Assembly: GCA_031414695.1 (NCBI GenBank)
Contig: JANNWG010000016.1
Location: 32,087-96,086 of the forward strand
DNA length: 64,000 nucleotides
Direction: 5' to 3'
From: UKL13-2 sp031414695
Lineage (GTDB): Bacteria > Pseudomonadota > Gammaproteobacteria > Burkholderiales > Usitatibacteraceae
Shown: positions 52,862 through 61,460 of the stretch, one piece after another
Numbering within the stretch: position 1 is the first letter of the stretch
Layout of the letters: each line of letters begins with the position of its first letter
Notes under the pieces: generated by a model
The model's database searches: none
What the model saw: the letters and a program-made list of their open reading frames with translations, nothing else
Told to the model about the DNA's origin: nothing
Program-made: the position numbers and the translations under genes

Positions 52862-54705
52862 AAACAGCAATGATTATAAAGTCGCCTATTGGCGGGCACA
52901 TCCAAGCATTTATTCTCCAATTCGCCCTACTAGCATGCACTTTATGCTTTATGTCTCTAGCCTCTGCTCAAGCAGACCCGAACAAAGTATTGCGCTGGGC
53001 GTTTGAATCCGCTGAAACGGGATTTGATCCACCACAAACATCCGACTGGTATTCGCAATATGTGTTTTCAAATATTTTTGATACACCGCTTACGTATGAC
53101 TATCTTGCGCGCCCGCTCAAACTCAAGCCCAATTTGCTTGAGTCGATGCCAGAGGTATCCGCTGATGGTTTGACGTACACACTCAAATTTAAGAAGGGCA
53201 TTTACTTTGCCGACGATGCGGCATTTGAAGGCAAAAAGCGCGAAGTGGTCGCCGCAGATTTAGCCTACAGCATGAAGCGCGTCTTTGATAACAAAACCAA
53301 ATCGCCTAACTTGCAATTTCTCGACAACAAAATTGTTGGGATGGAAAAATTAAAACAGCGCCAACGCGATACCGGTAAGTTTGATTTTGATATGCCTGCT
53401 GAAGGCTTAGAAGTGGTTGATCGCTACACGCTTCGGATACGACTTGTTGCACCAGATTACAATTTTCTCTACATGCTCGCTTATAACAACGTCACTGGTG
53501 TTGTGGCGCGCGAGGTTGTGGAGAAATATGGTACCGACATCATGGCGCATCCGGTTGGCACGGGGCCATATAAGTTAGAGCTTTGGAAACGCTCTTCTAA
53601 AACCATTTTGGTGGCCAACCCAAATTTCCGCGAAGAATATTGGGATGCTGAGCCGCCAGCAAATGACGCCGCAATGCAGGCAACCTACAAAAAACTTAAA
53701 GGCAAACGAATTCCGATGATCGGTCGCATTGAGTTTTATGTGATCGAAGAAACGCAGCCGCGCTGGTTATCGTTTTTGAATATGCAGCACGATTACATTG
53801 ATCGTGTGCATCCCGATTTTATTAACCAAGCCTACCCGAATGGTGCGTTGGCTAAAAATTTACAGAAGATCGGCGCGCAGGTGAGTCGTACGCCATCTAT
53901 GGAAGTAACATACGCCTACTTTGCGATGGAAAACTCGGTTGTAGGCGGCTACACTGCGGATAAAGTTGCGCTGCGCCGTGCGCTTAGCCTGGGCTATAAC
54001 ATCGGTGAAGAAATCGCGGTGAACCGTAAAAATCAAGCCATCGGTGCGGAGGCGCCGATTGGACCAGGTGCGTTTGGCTATGACGAAAATTTCCGCACTG
54101 AGACTAATAACTACGACCCTGCACGCGCCCAAGCGCTGCTCGATTTATACGGCTACAAAGATAAAGACGGTGACGGCTTTCGCGATAATCCTGATGGCAC
54201 GCCGTTAGTGATTCAAATGTCGTCCACGCCCACATTGCGCGACCGTAATCTCGATGAAGGCTGGAAAAAAAGCATGAATGCCATCGGCATCAATATCCAA
54301 TTCCCCAAAGCGCAATGGCCTGATTTATTAAAAGAATCGCGTGCCGGTAAGCTCATGAGTTGGCGGCTATCGTGGGGCGCATCCTATCCGGATGCTGATG
54401 CGTTTTTTGTCATGCTATACGGGCCAAACGCAGGTCAAGCCAACCATTCTCGATTCAAGAGTGCGGCCTTTGATAAGCTCTACGAGCGCGCGCGTACCAT
54501 GCCGCCGAATGAAGAGCGGCTCGCTGTTTATCGCGAAATGAACCGCATCTTTTTAACCTTGATGCCGTGGCGGTTAGGCGTGAGCCGCATTGATACTGAT
54601 TTGACCCACAAGTGGATGATTGGCTATCACCGTCACCCCACCATGCGCGGCTCGTGGAAAATGGTGGATATGGATGTTGCCGTTAAAAATGAAATGATTA
54701 AATAA
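52858..54705 (+). CDS. peptide-type ABC transporter substrate-binding protein 2 (SBP_bac_5)
   Basis: This 615-residue paralogue of its neighbours begins at GTG 52858, overlapping the SBP1 stop; ATG 52870 is an alternative. The signal peptide (n-region 'MIIKSPIGGHIQ', h-region 'AFILQFALLACTLCFMSLAS') is largely encoded by an R6 repeat (52877-52930). The mature domain has 'WAFESAETGFDPPQTSDWYS', 'AHPVGTGPYKLELWKRSSK' and a DKDGDGFRDNPDG calcium-loop-like motif. It is translationally coupled to SBP1. Confidence 0.93.
   Translation: MKTAMIIKSPIGGHIQAFILQFALLACTLCFMSLASAQADPNKVLRWAFESAETGFDPPQTSDWYSQYVFSNIFDTPLTYDYLARPLKLKPNLLESMPEVSADGLTYTLKFKKGIYFADDAAFEGKKREVVAADLAYSMKRVFDNKTKSPNLQFLDNKIVGMEKLKQRQRDTGKFDFDMPAEGLEVVDRYTLRIRLVAPDYNFLYMLAYNNVTGVVAREVVEKYGTDIMAHPVGTGPYKLELWKRSSKTILVANPNFREEYWDAEPPANDAAMQATYKKLKGKRIPMIGRIEFYVIEETQPRWLSFLNMQHDYIDRVHPDFINQAYPNGALAKNLQKIGAQVSRTPSMEVTYAYFAMENSVVGGYTADKVALRRALSLGYNIGEEIAVNRKNQAIGAEAPIGPGAFGYDENFRTETNNYDPARAQALLDLYGYKDKDGDGFRDNPDGTPLVIQMSSTPTLRDRNLDEGWKKSMNAIGINIQFPKAQWPDLLKESRAGKLMSWRLSWGASYPDADAFFVMLYGPNAGQANHSRFKSAAFDKLYERARTMPPNEERLAVYREMNRIFLTLMPWRLGVSRIDTDLTHKWMIGYHRHPTMRGSWKMVDMDVAVKNEMIK
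52877..52930. repeat. R6 palindromic repeat, copy F, inside the SBP2 signal-peptide coding region
   Basis: AAAGTCGCCTATTGGCGGGC, a central AAGCATTTATTCTCCAA and TTCGCCCTA follow the R6 consensus (compare 36354-36419). It is read in frame and encodes residues about 8-25 of SBP2. Confidence 0.72.
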
Positions 54706-54745
54706 TGGGTTGTTTCAATGCAGTCATGATGGACATCTGTTCAGC

Positions 54746-54864
54746 TTCCCCCTTTGAAAAAGGGGGATTGAGAGGGATTGTGTTGGGGCGAAGCGATTCT
54801 CTTATTCTTCCGTGTGCTATTTCTATCAACGCAATCCCTCCTAACCTCCCTTTTTCAAAGGGAG
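54746..54864. repeat. R5 inverted repeat (CTCCCTTTGAAAAAGGGAG type) between SBP2 and SBP3
   Basis: The left arm (CCCCCTTTGAAAAAGGGGG, then GAGAGGGATTG) and the right arm (CAATCCCTCC, then CTCCCTTTTTCAAAGGGAG) face each other around ~60 bp. The right terminus ends GGGAGG and provides the Shine-Dalgarno sequence for SBP3. Other copies are at 56905-57212 and 61781-61895. The rest of the gap from 54706 contains no gene. Confidence 0.85.
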
Positions 54865-54871
54865 GAACTTG

Positions 54872-56866
54872 ATGGGAACTTCTAAAAACCTCAAAAAACT
54901 GTCGCCCCGGCGAAGGCCGGGGTCTAATTTTCTTTACGCATCAGCAGCTTACAAAATTGGATCCCGGCCTTCGCCGGGAAGACACGTAGTTTTGAGAAGT
55001 GCCCTGATGTTAAAGTCGTTTATTAGCGAGCGTTTTCAAGAATTTATGCCCCAAACTGCCCGCCAAATGGCGAGTTTTATATTATTGTTGCTTGTTGTTG
55101 TTGTATCCATCACGCCCACATTTACGTTCGCTGCCGATAAAAAAGTCGTCAAATTTTCATTTCGTGCGGCTGAGGATGGTTTTGATCCCGCGCGTATTTA
55201 TGATCGTTACTCGGTTGGCGTGTGTGAGAATATTTTTGAGTCGCTCCTCACTTATGACTGGTTAGCGCGTCCTGTTAAATTGGCGCCGCAAGTCGCCACT
55301 GCCGTGCCAGAGCCTGAAGAAGCTGGCACGCGTTACACCTTTCGTATTAAGCCCGGCATCTTGTTTGCCGATGACGCCGCATTTGGCGGTAAAAAGCGTG
55401 AGCTGGTGGCGCGCGACATGGAGTACGCGGTGAAGCGTTTTCGTGATCCCGCCAATCGCTCGCCCTACGAATGGTTATTTGAAAATAAAATCGTCGGACT
55501 TGATGAATTAGCCGAGAGCGCTAAAAAATCAGGCAAGTTTGATTACGATGCACCTGTGGCGGGCATTCAGCTACTTGATAAATATACGATCAGCTTTAAG
55601 TTAAAAGCGCCGGATTACAATTTCCTTTATTTTTTCGCACTCCCCAATGTAGCGCCCGTCGCGCGTGAGGTCATCGAAAAATACAGTCAAGACACGATGG
55701 CGCATCCTGTCGGCACCGGGCCTTATGTGTTGAAAGAGTGGACGAGGCGTTCCAAGATTGTGCTTGAGCGTAACCCCAACTATCGTGGTCACACGCTCGA
55801 TACTAAGTATGCCGATGCCAATGACAAATGGGATCAGAATGTCATCAAGGCGCTTGCGGGAAAGACCTTACCGTTGGTGGATCGCATTGAGATTTATCCG
55901 ATTGAGGAAGAACAGCCGCGCTATTTAGCGTTTGTTAATAACGAACACGATTGGATTGAAGAAACCAACGCTGCCTTTATTTCGCAGCTACTGCCCAACG
56001 GCGTCTTATCTGACGCGATGAAAAAACGCGGCGTGGATGTTTTTCCGGATGCACAAATGGAAATCACCTACTACGTTTTTAATATGGACGACAAACTTAT
56101 CGGCGGATATACGCCGGAGAAAGTTGCACTCCGGCGCGCGATGGTGATGGGCCACGATAGAAGGGCAGAGGTCAAAATCATTCGCCATGATCAGGCGATT
56201 GCGGCTGAAACGCCCGTGCCTGTGGGCGTGGTTGGGCACGATCCCTTATTTCGTACGCGCGATGTGAATTACGATGTGGCACGCGCTAAGGCGTTGTTGG
56301 AGACCTACGGCTATAAAGATCGTGACGGCGATGGTATTCGCGAAACCCCTGACGGCAAGCCACTCATCATCGCGCATAAATATCAATCTAATGGCGAAGA
56401 CTATCGGCAGATGGCCGCACTTTGGGCAAAATCCATGGCTGTCTTAGGCATCAAGATTGACGCCACCCCTATGCAATTTGCCGACCTGCTCAAAGCCAAA
56501 CGTGTTGGTCAATTTCAAATGGCGGATTCAGCATGGATAGCGGACTACCCCGATGCGCAAAATTTTTTGCAATTATTGTATGGGCCTAATACCGAGCAAT
56601 CTAACGAGTCGCGCTATAAGAGCCCCGTCTATGACAAACTCTACGAACAAGCATTAGCGCTACCAAATAGTGACGCCAGAAATAAAATTTATCGTGACAT
56701 GTATAAAAATATTGTCGCGAATGCACCGTGGCGACTTGGCGTACACAGGTTGTTTAATCACTTCATTAACCCGTGGGTGTTGGGCTATAAAAAACATCCG
56801 ATTTTGATTACCAGTTTTAAGTATTTGGATATTGATGTGGCGTTGCAAAAGAAATCGATGCAGTAA
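54872..56866 (+). CDS. peptide-type ABC transporter substrate-binding protein 3, with MITE-derived N-terminal extension
   Basis: This is the third SBP_bac_5 paralogue ('FSFRAAEDGFDPARIYDRYS', 'AHPVGTGPYVLKEWTRRS', DRDGDGIRETPDG). GGAGG (54861-54865) is followed after 6 nt by ATG 54872. From there, 45 codons of MITE sequence run in frame into the original start ATG 55007 (MLKSFISERF). A signal peptide with h-region 'MASFILLLLVVVVSITPTF' ends near TFA-A. Without the MITE, GGAGG would lie 6 nt before ATG 55007, so 55007 is probably the ancestral start. Initiation at 55007 or at 55046 (MPQTARQ) would also give an exportable product. The n-region comes from an R6 repeat. Confidence 0.9.
   Translation: MGTSKNLKKLSPRRRPGSNFLYASAAYKIGSRPSPGRHVVLRSALMLKSFISERFQEFMPQTARQMASFILLLLVVVVSITPTFTFAADKKVVKFSFRAAEDGFDPARIYDRYSVGVCENIFESLLTYDWLARPVKLAPQVATAVPEPEEAGTRYTFRIKPGILFADDAAFGGKKRELVARDMEYAVKRFRDPANRSPYEWLFENKIVGLDELAESAKKSGKFDYDAPVAGIQLLDKYTISFKLKAPDYNFLYFFALPNVAPVAREVIEKYSQDTMAHPVGTGPYVLKEWTRRSKIVLERNPNYRGHTLDTKYADANDKWDQNVIKALAGKTLPLVDRIEIYPIEEEQPRYLAFVNNEHDWIEETNAAFISQLLPNGVLSDAMKKRGVDVFPDAQMEITYYVFNMDDKLIGGYTPEKVALRRAMVMGHDRRAEVKIIRHDQAIAAETPVPVGVVGHDPLFRTRDVNYDVARAKALLETYGYKDRDGDGIRETPDGKPLIIAHKYQSNGEDYRQMAALWAKSMAVLGIKIDATPMQFADLLKAKRVGQFQMADSAWIADYPDAQNFLQLLYGPNTEQSNESRYKSPVYDKLYEQALALPNSDARNKIYRDMYKNIVANAPWRLGVHRLFNHFINPWVLGYKKHPILITSFKYLDIDVALQKKSMQ
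54874..55004. mobile_element. 131-bp MITE, copy 2, inserted at the SBP3 start codon
   Basis: It is the same length as copy 1 and differs by one base when reverse-complemented. It is flanked by the direct repeat TGAT (54870-54873 and 55005-55008). The second TGAT contains the AT of the ancestral ATG, and the first rebuilds an ATG with the element's own first G. The element is open in the SBP3 frame. Confidence 0.9.
55010..55075. repeat. R6 palindromic repeat, copy G, in the SBP3 signal-peptide coding region
   Basis: TTAAAGTCGTTTATTAGCGA, TTTTCAAGAATTTATGCCCC and CCGCCAAATGGCGAGTTTTA align with the R6 consensus. It encodes SBP3 residues from the ancestral start to the beginning of the hydrophobic core. 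Confidence 0.75.
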
Positions 56867-56904
56867 TGGTTTTGTAGGGTAGGGTGGCAAGCTTCATCTG
56901 CCCA

Positions 56905-57212
56905 CCGAAGGCTCCTCCCTTTGAAAAAGGGAGGTTGGGAGGGATTGCGGTGGTGAAGCAATTGTATGTCGACATATAGACTGCGCGTCACCACTAAAAT
57001 CCCCCTCAATCCCCCTTTGAAAAAGGGGGAAGACAGGCAGGAGCGATAGCGATAAAAAACGCAGCATGTTGAGCAATAAAGAAAGGCTCCTCCCTTTGAA
57101 AAAGGGAGGTTGGGAGGGATTGCGTTGAGGAGAGCGCTGCACACACAAATATGTGCAACACTTCGCTTCAACGCAATCCCCCTCAATCCCTCTTTTTCAA
57201 AGGGGGAGGTTA
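56905..57212. repeat. two R5 inverted-repeat elements in tandem between SBP3 and the first permease gene
   Basis: The 378-bp gap holds no gene. Two elements of about 125 bp each (56905-57030 and 57086-57212) have arms of CTCCCTTTGAAAAAGGGAGG/GGGATTG type with A-rich centres. Such strong hairpins inside an operon may attenuate transcription or stabilise mRNA segments. Confidence 0.85.
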
Positions 57213-57244
57213 GTAGCAATAACACCTACAAATAAGGGATGCAC

Positions 57245-58285
57245 ATGGGCGCCTATGTATTAAGAAGAATTCTCCAGATGATCCCCACACTTGCGGGTGT
57301 GATGTTGCTCATCTTTGTGCTGTTCAATGCAGTTGGCGGCGACCCTGCATTGCAGTTGGCGGGCAAAATCACCAATAAAGAGCAGATCGAAAATATCCGT
57401 AAACAGTTGGGCGTTGACCAGCCGTTTTACGTGCAGCTTGGTTACTTTGCGTTTGAAGTTGCCACCGGCTTTAATTGCACCTGGCGCAGCTTTACGGAGA
57501 AGCCAGAGCCACCCAAGGTTGACCCGAAGGCAGATCCCAAAACGGTAAAGCCGCCACCGCCAAGTGGCTGCCAAGCTGTGCGTTCCTGGTCCACCAATGA
57601 AGAGGTGCCGAAGATTTTAGCCACCCGTATCGGGCCGACGCTCACCATCATGATTCCCGTGTTGGTCTTGGAAACTATCATCGCATTAATACTCGCTGTG
57701 GGTGTGGCCTACATGCGCGGCTCGTTGACAGATCGTATGATCATGATGCTCTGCACCATCGCGATGTCGATTTCGTTTTTGGTGTACATCATCGTTGCGC
57801 AGTACTTCTTCGGCTTTAAGTGGGGCATGTTCCCCGTACAAGGCTGGAGTGAGAATTTTTGGAAAAACGTGAGTTACTACGCGCCACTGCCCATCATGCT
57901 CGCAATATTTGTCGGCTTGGCACCTGCGCTGCGTTTATACCGCAGCTTTTTCTTAGATGAAATTAATAACGACTATGTGCGCACCGCACGCGCCAAAGGC
58001 GTTTCTGAAAATAAGGTAATGCTCAAGCACGTGTTGCGTAACGCAATGATTCCGATTTTGACCAACGTCGGCATTGCACTGCCAAGTATTTTTGTCGGCT
58101 CTTTTTTGTTGGAGTCATTCTTCTCCATTCCAGGCCTAGGCCGCGAGATTTTAGTTGCAGTCAATCGTTCTGATTTCCCTGTTATTAAAGCGGCCACGGT
58201 ATATCTGGCGATGGTAACAATGCTGATTAATTTATTAGTTGACGTGCTCTACAAAGCCGTTGATCCAAGGGTGACATTCAAATGA
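57245..58285 (+). CDS. peptide-type ABC transporter permease (OppB/DppB-like) with enlarged periplasmic loop
   Basis: This 346-residue inner-membrane permease has the first helix at 'MIPTLAGVMLLIFVLFNAVGGDPAL', the family opening. An inserted segment of about 35 residues, rich in Pro and Lys (TEKPEPPKVDPKADPKTV), lies between helix 1 and helix 2. The EAA loop 'YVRTARAKGVSENKVMLKHV' followed by 'LRNAMIPILTNVGI', and the C-terminal 'LVDVLYKAVDPRVTFK', are typical. AAGGG lies 7 nt before ATG 57245, so this start was preferred over 57239. Two Cys flank the insert, a possible disulfide. Confidence 0.92.
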   Translation: MGAYVLRRILQMIPTLAGVMLLIFVLFNAVGGDPALQLAGKITNKEQIENIRKQLGVDQPFYVQLGYFAFEVATGFNCTWRSFTEKPEPPKVDPKADPKTVKPPPPSGCQAVRSWSTNEEVPKILATRIGPTLTIMIPVLVLETIIALILAVGVAYMRGSLTDRMIMMLCTIAMSISFLVYIIVAQYFFGFKWGMFPVQGWSENFWKNVSYYAPLPIMLAIFVGLAPALRLYRSFFLDEINNDYVRTARAKGVSENKVMLKHVLRNAMIPILTNVGIALPSIFVGSFLLESFFSIPGLGREILVAVNRSDFPVIKAATVYLAMVTMLINLLVDVLYKAVDPRVTFK

Positions 58286-58326
58286 CATCTCAAAACAAAT
58301 CACGCTCGATTGTATTCACCAGTAAG

Positions 58327-58352
58327 CCTTCCCCCGAGACCTTGGGGGAAGG
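58327..58352. repeat. small inverted repeat between permease genes
   Basis: CCTTCCCCC and GGGGGAAGG are separated by 8 nt, and GGTTGGGATGGGGG follows. It resembles the G/C-rich arms of R5 but is not a full copy. Confidence 0.7.
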
Positions 58353-58436
58353 TTGGGATGGGGGATGCTTGCTACGAAGTGCCGCACGCGTTATTAACCA
58401 GCTTAAGTCACAAACTGCATCACCAAGGAGCATCCG

Positions 58437-59498
58437 ATGAGCGCCGTCATGAATCCAACACCAGTGGCCGCACCACCACTTCACCAGGCCTCGCCCGGCC
58501 TCTGGACACTTGCATGGCGTCGCTTAAAACGCGACAAAATCGGCATGGTGTCGATGGTTATTGTGATTTTTTTCCTCTTGATGATGGTGGGCTCCTATAC
58601 GGGCATCGTCGCTAAAAATTGGGCAAAAGAAGTCGGCGTGTCATACGCCAACCCAGTCTTTATGAAAGGGGCGGAAAATTTAGAAGCACAGCAGCAGGGC
58701 GCGAAAGCCGCAGTTAGCACCGTACCTTATGTTGACTTAACTGATATTGATCCACTCGCGCCTAAGTATGAAGAATGGGCAAAACGCACAGCTGAAATTA
58801 AAGTCACCGAAACACCTCGCGCCGACACGCTACTATTTGGCGGTGATAAATGGGGACGTGATGTTATTCAAAAAGCGATTAAGGGTGCAGAGACTTCTAT
58901 CTTTGTTGGCTTAGTCGCAGCACTCTTGGCAACGTTTATCGGCACGGTGCTTGGTGCGGTATCGGGCTATATGGGCGGTAAGACCGGCGATTTTTTAGAA
59001 TGGTTTTATAACGTCTTTACGTCTATCCCATACATCCTGCTTATCTTGGCATTCGCGGCGGTATTTAAGCGCGGCATAGACACCATCATCTTCATTTTGG
59101 CGCTCACTGGCTGGACGGGTATTTATCGCCTGGTGCGTGCGGAGTACATCAAGCACTCATCTCGCGAATACGTAAAAGCCGCGCAAGCCATTGGTGCGAC
59201 ACATACGCGCCGGATGTTTGTACATATCTTGCCGAATGTCTCGCACGTTTGCTTAGTGCAGCTATCACAGCACGTGGTGCAGTTTATTAAAGCTGAAGTT
59301 ATTTTGTCGTTTTTAGGGCTAGGAGTGCCGGTTGATTCCGTGTCATGGGGCACGATGTTGGCTGAGGCGCAGTCTGAATTGGTCATCGGCAAGTGGTGGC
59401 AATTGGTCGCAGCATCATTGTCGATGGCGATATTGGTCACAGCGTTTTCGATGCTCACTGATTCACTTCGAGACGCGCTGGATCCTAAGATTAAATAA
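58437..59498 (+). CDS. peptide-type ABC transporter permease (OppC/DppC-like) with enlarged periplasmic region
   Basis: This 353-residue protein has helix 1 at 'MVSMVIVIFFLLMMVGSYTG'. About 90 hydrophilic residues follow before the conserved 'GGDKWGRDVIQKAIKGAETS'; OppC proteins normally have a shorter loop here. The EAA-type loop is 'YVKAAQAIGATHTRRMFVHI', and the end is 'MLTDSLRDALDPKIK'. AAGGAG precedes the ATG. It pairs with the upstream permease. Confidence 0.92.
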   Translation: MSAVMNPTPVAAPPLHQASPGLWTLAWRRLKRDKIGMVSMVIVIFFLLMMVGSYTGIVAKNWAKEVGVSYANPVFMKGAENLEAQQQGAKAAVSTVPYVDLTDIDPLAPKYEEWAKRTAEIKVTETPRADTLLFGGDKWGRDVIQKAIKGAETSIFVGLVAALLATFIGTVLGAVSGYMGGKTGDFLEWFYNVFTSIPYILLILAFAAVFKRGIDTIIFILALTGWTGIYRLVRAEYIKHSSREYVKAAQAIGATHTRRMFVHILPNVSHVCLVQLSQHVVQFIKAEVILSFLGLGVPVDSVSWGTMLAEAQSELVIGKWWQLVAASLSMAILVTAFSMLTDSLRDALDPKIK

Positions 59499-59511
59499 TG
59501 AACCTTATTGC

Positions 59512-59618
59512 AACCGCCGATACACGCCGATGAACGCCGATAAAAGCATTTCATGCATAGTTTTTGACTTTGATCTTATCGGCGTGCATCGGCGTGCATC
59601 GGCGTTCATCGGCGGTTT
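59512..59618. repeat. ATCGGCG-type inverted repeat between permease 2 and ATPase genes
   Basis: ACCGCCGATACACGCCGATG pairs with CATCGGCGTTCATCGGCGGT at the far end. The right arm has four ~10-bp units (ATCGGCGTGC). It belongs with the elements at 31745 and 43318. Confidence 0.85.
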
Positions 59619-59674
59619 CAAAAATTACTAATGCGCAACGCTAATCAGAATTAACTAGAAACGAGACCCGCATC

Positions 59675-61378
59675 ATGGATAACCTACTCGAAGTCAAAAA
59701 CCTTAACGTCAAATTCCGTCTAGATGGCGGCACCATATTTGAGGCGGTCAAGGGCGTGTCGTTTGATGTGCCGCGTAACTCTACGGTGGCGCTCGTCGGC
59801 GAATCTGGCTCAGGCAAGTCGGTCTCTGCCATGTCGATTGTCAGACTGCTGCCGCGTGAGCAAGCTATCGTTGCACCTGAGAGTGAGATTATTTTTAACG
59901 GTACGAATTTACTCACGCTACCAGAAGACAAAATCCGCGCCATTCGCGGCAAAGACATTTCGGTCATTTTTCAAGAGCCGATGACGTCGTTGAATCCTGT
60001 TTACACCTGTGGCGATCAAATCGCCGAAGTGCTGCGTATTCACACCAACATGACGAATAAGCAAGCATGGGCAAGAGCGGAGGAATTGATGAATGAAGTT
60101 GGCATCCCCACGCCAAAACTTCGCATGCATTCATTTCCGCATGAAATGTCAGGCGGCCAGCAGCAGCGTGTGATGATTGCCATGGCAATCGCCTGTGAGC
60201 CGAAGCTACTCATTGCAGATGAGCCAACCACCGCGCTGGATGTAACGATTCAAAAACAAATATTGGATTTAATCGCCAAGCTACAACAAACGCATCAAAT
60301 GTCAGTGCTATTTATTACCCATGATTTAGCAGTGGTGGGTGAAATTGCTGACACGGTAGTGGTAATGCAGCAAGGTGAGATTAAAGAAAAAAATACCGCC
60401 AAAGGTATTTTTGAGTCACCGCAGCACCCATACACCAAAGCGCTATTGTCATGCCGCCCGAATGTGGATTCGCGGCCAAAACGTTTGCCGGTGATTGAGG
60501 ATTTTTTACGGCCTGAAGGATTGAGTGCTGATAACTTAGCACAGCGTACGCGCGGCTATGCGGCGGGTGATGAGATTGTGCTGGAAGTGAAAAATCTCTC
60601 GAAAAAATTTCAACTCAAAGACGGCCTCTTCAAAAAGCGCGAAGTCGCAGCGGTCAAAAGCGCAAGCTTCAAACTCGCTCGCGGCAAAACGCTTGGCCTC
60701 GTTGGTGAATCGGGCTCAGGTAAAACAACAGTAGGCTTAACGCTCATGCGCCTACACAGCGCATCCGGTGGCGAAGTGTTATTTGACGGCGTGGATTTGT
60801 TAAAACTTTCTGAAAAAGAGATGATGAATTACAAACGACGCATTCAAATCGTCTTTCAAAATCCATACGCGTCACTCAACCCACGCTTCACGGTTGGTCA
60901 AATATTGATTGAGCCAATGACCATCCACAATATTGGCGCGAATGAGCAAGAGCGCGTGCAAATGGCAATGGCGCTGTTAAAACGTGTCAGCCTGCCCGAT
61001 GTATCGTTCTACAAATATCCGCATGAATTTTCCGGTGGTCAGCGTCAGCGTATCGCGATTGCGCGTTGCCTCACCATGAAACCAGATGTGCTGATTTGTG
61101 ATGAGTCAGTATCAGCGCTAGATGTCTCGGTACAAGCGCAGGTGCTTAACTTGCTGCAAGATTTGCAAGACGAATATCAGATGAGCTACATCTTTATTTC
61201 GCACGATTTAGCAGTGGTGAAATACATCTCTGACCAAGTGATGGTGATGAGTGAAGGCGAAGTCATCGAAGTCGCTAACTCGGATGATATTTACCTAAAC
61301 CCGCAGCAAGAATATACGAAGAAGCTGCTAGGCTCGATTCCGAAAGGTTGGGATGGTGGCGCGGCGGCAGCGGCTTAA
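59675..61378 (+). CDS. fused peptide ABC transporter ATPase (OppD-OppF-like, two ATP-binding domains)
   Basis: This 567-residue protein has two complete ATPases. The N-terminal half has GESGSGKS, 'VIFQEPMTSLNPVY', 'MSGGQQQRVMIAMAI' and 'LIADEPTTALDVT'. The C-terminal half has GESGSGKTT, 'IVFQNPYASLNPRF', 'FSGGQRQRIAIARCL' and 'LICDESVSALDVSVQ' (Ser instead of the usual Pro after the Walker B Glu). A linker joins them at about residues 265-305. It supplies both ATP sites for the two permeases and closes the SBP operon. Confidence 0.94.
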   Translation: MDNLLEVKNLNVKFRLDGGTIFEAVKGVSFDVPRNSTVALVGESGSGKSVSAMSIVRLLPREQAIVAPESEIIFNGTNLLTLPEDKIRAIRGKDISVIFQEPMTSLNPVYTCGDQIAEVLRIHTNMTNKQAWARAEELMNEVGIPTPKLRMHSFPHEMSGGQQQRVMIAMAIACEPKLLIADEPTTALDVTIQKQILDLIAKLQQTHQMSVLFITHDLAVVGEIADTVVVMQQGEIKEKNTAKGIFESPQHPYTKALLSCRPNVDSRPKRLPVIEDFLRPEGLSADNLAQRTRGYAAGDEIVLEVKNLSKKFQLKDGLFKKREVAAVKSASFKLARGKTLGLVGESGSGKTTVGLTLMRLHSASGGEVLFDGVDLLKLSEKEMMNYKRRIQIVFQNPYASLNPRFTVGQILIEPMTIHNIGANEQERVQMAMALLKRVSLPDVSFYKYPHEFSGGQRQRIAIARCLTMKPDVLICDESVSALDVSVQAQVLNLLQDLQDEYQMSYIFISHDLAVVKYISDQVMVMSEGEVIEVANSDDIYLNPQQEYTKKLLGSIPKGWDGGAAAAA

Positions 61379-61460
61379 TTTGCCCGACTAATTCGCGGCG
61401 AGACGATTTATCCGCAAGGCAAATTAAGCATGCAAAAGAAGCGTTGACTAAGTGTTGAAA

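Noticed and set aside
54872..55006. Considered the N-terminal 45 residues of SBP3 as an ancestral domain
   Set aside because: They are an exact translation of MITE copy 2 with its flanking TGAT. The same sequence occurs at 48642-48772 outside any gene.
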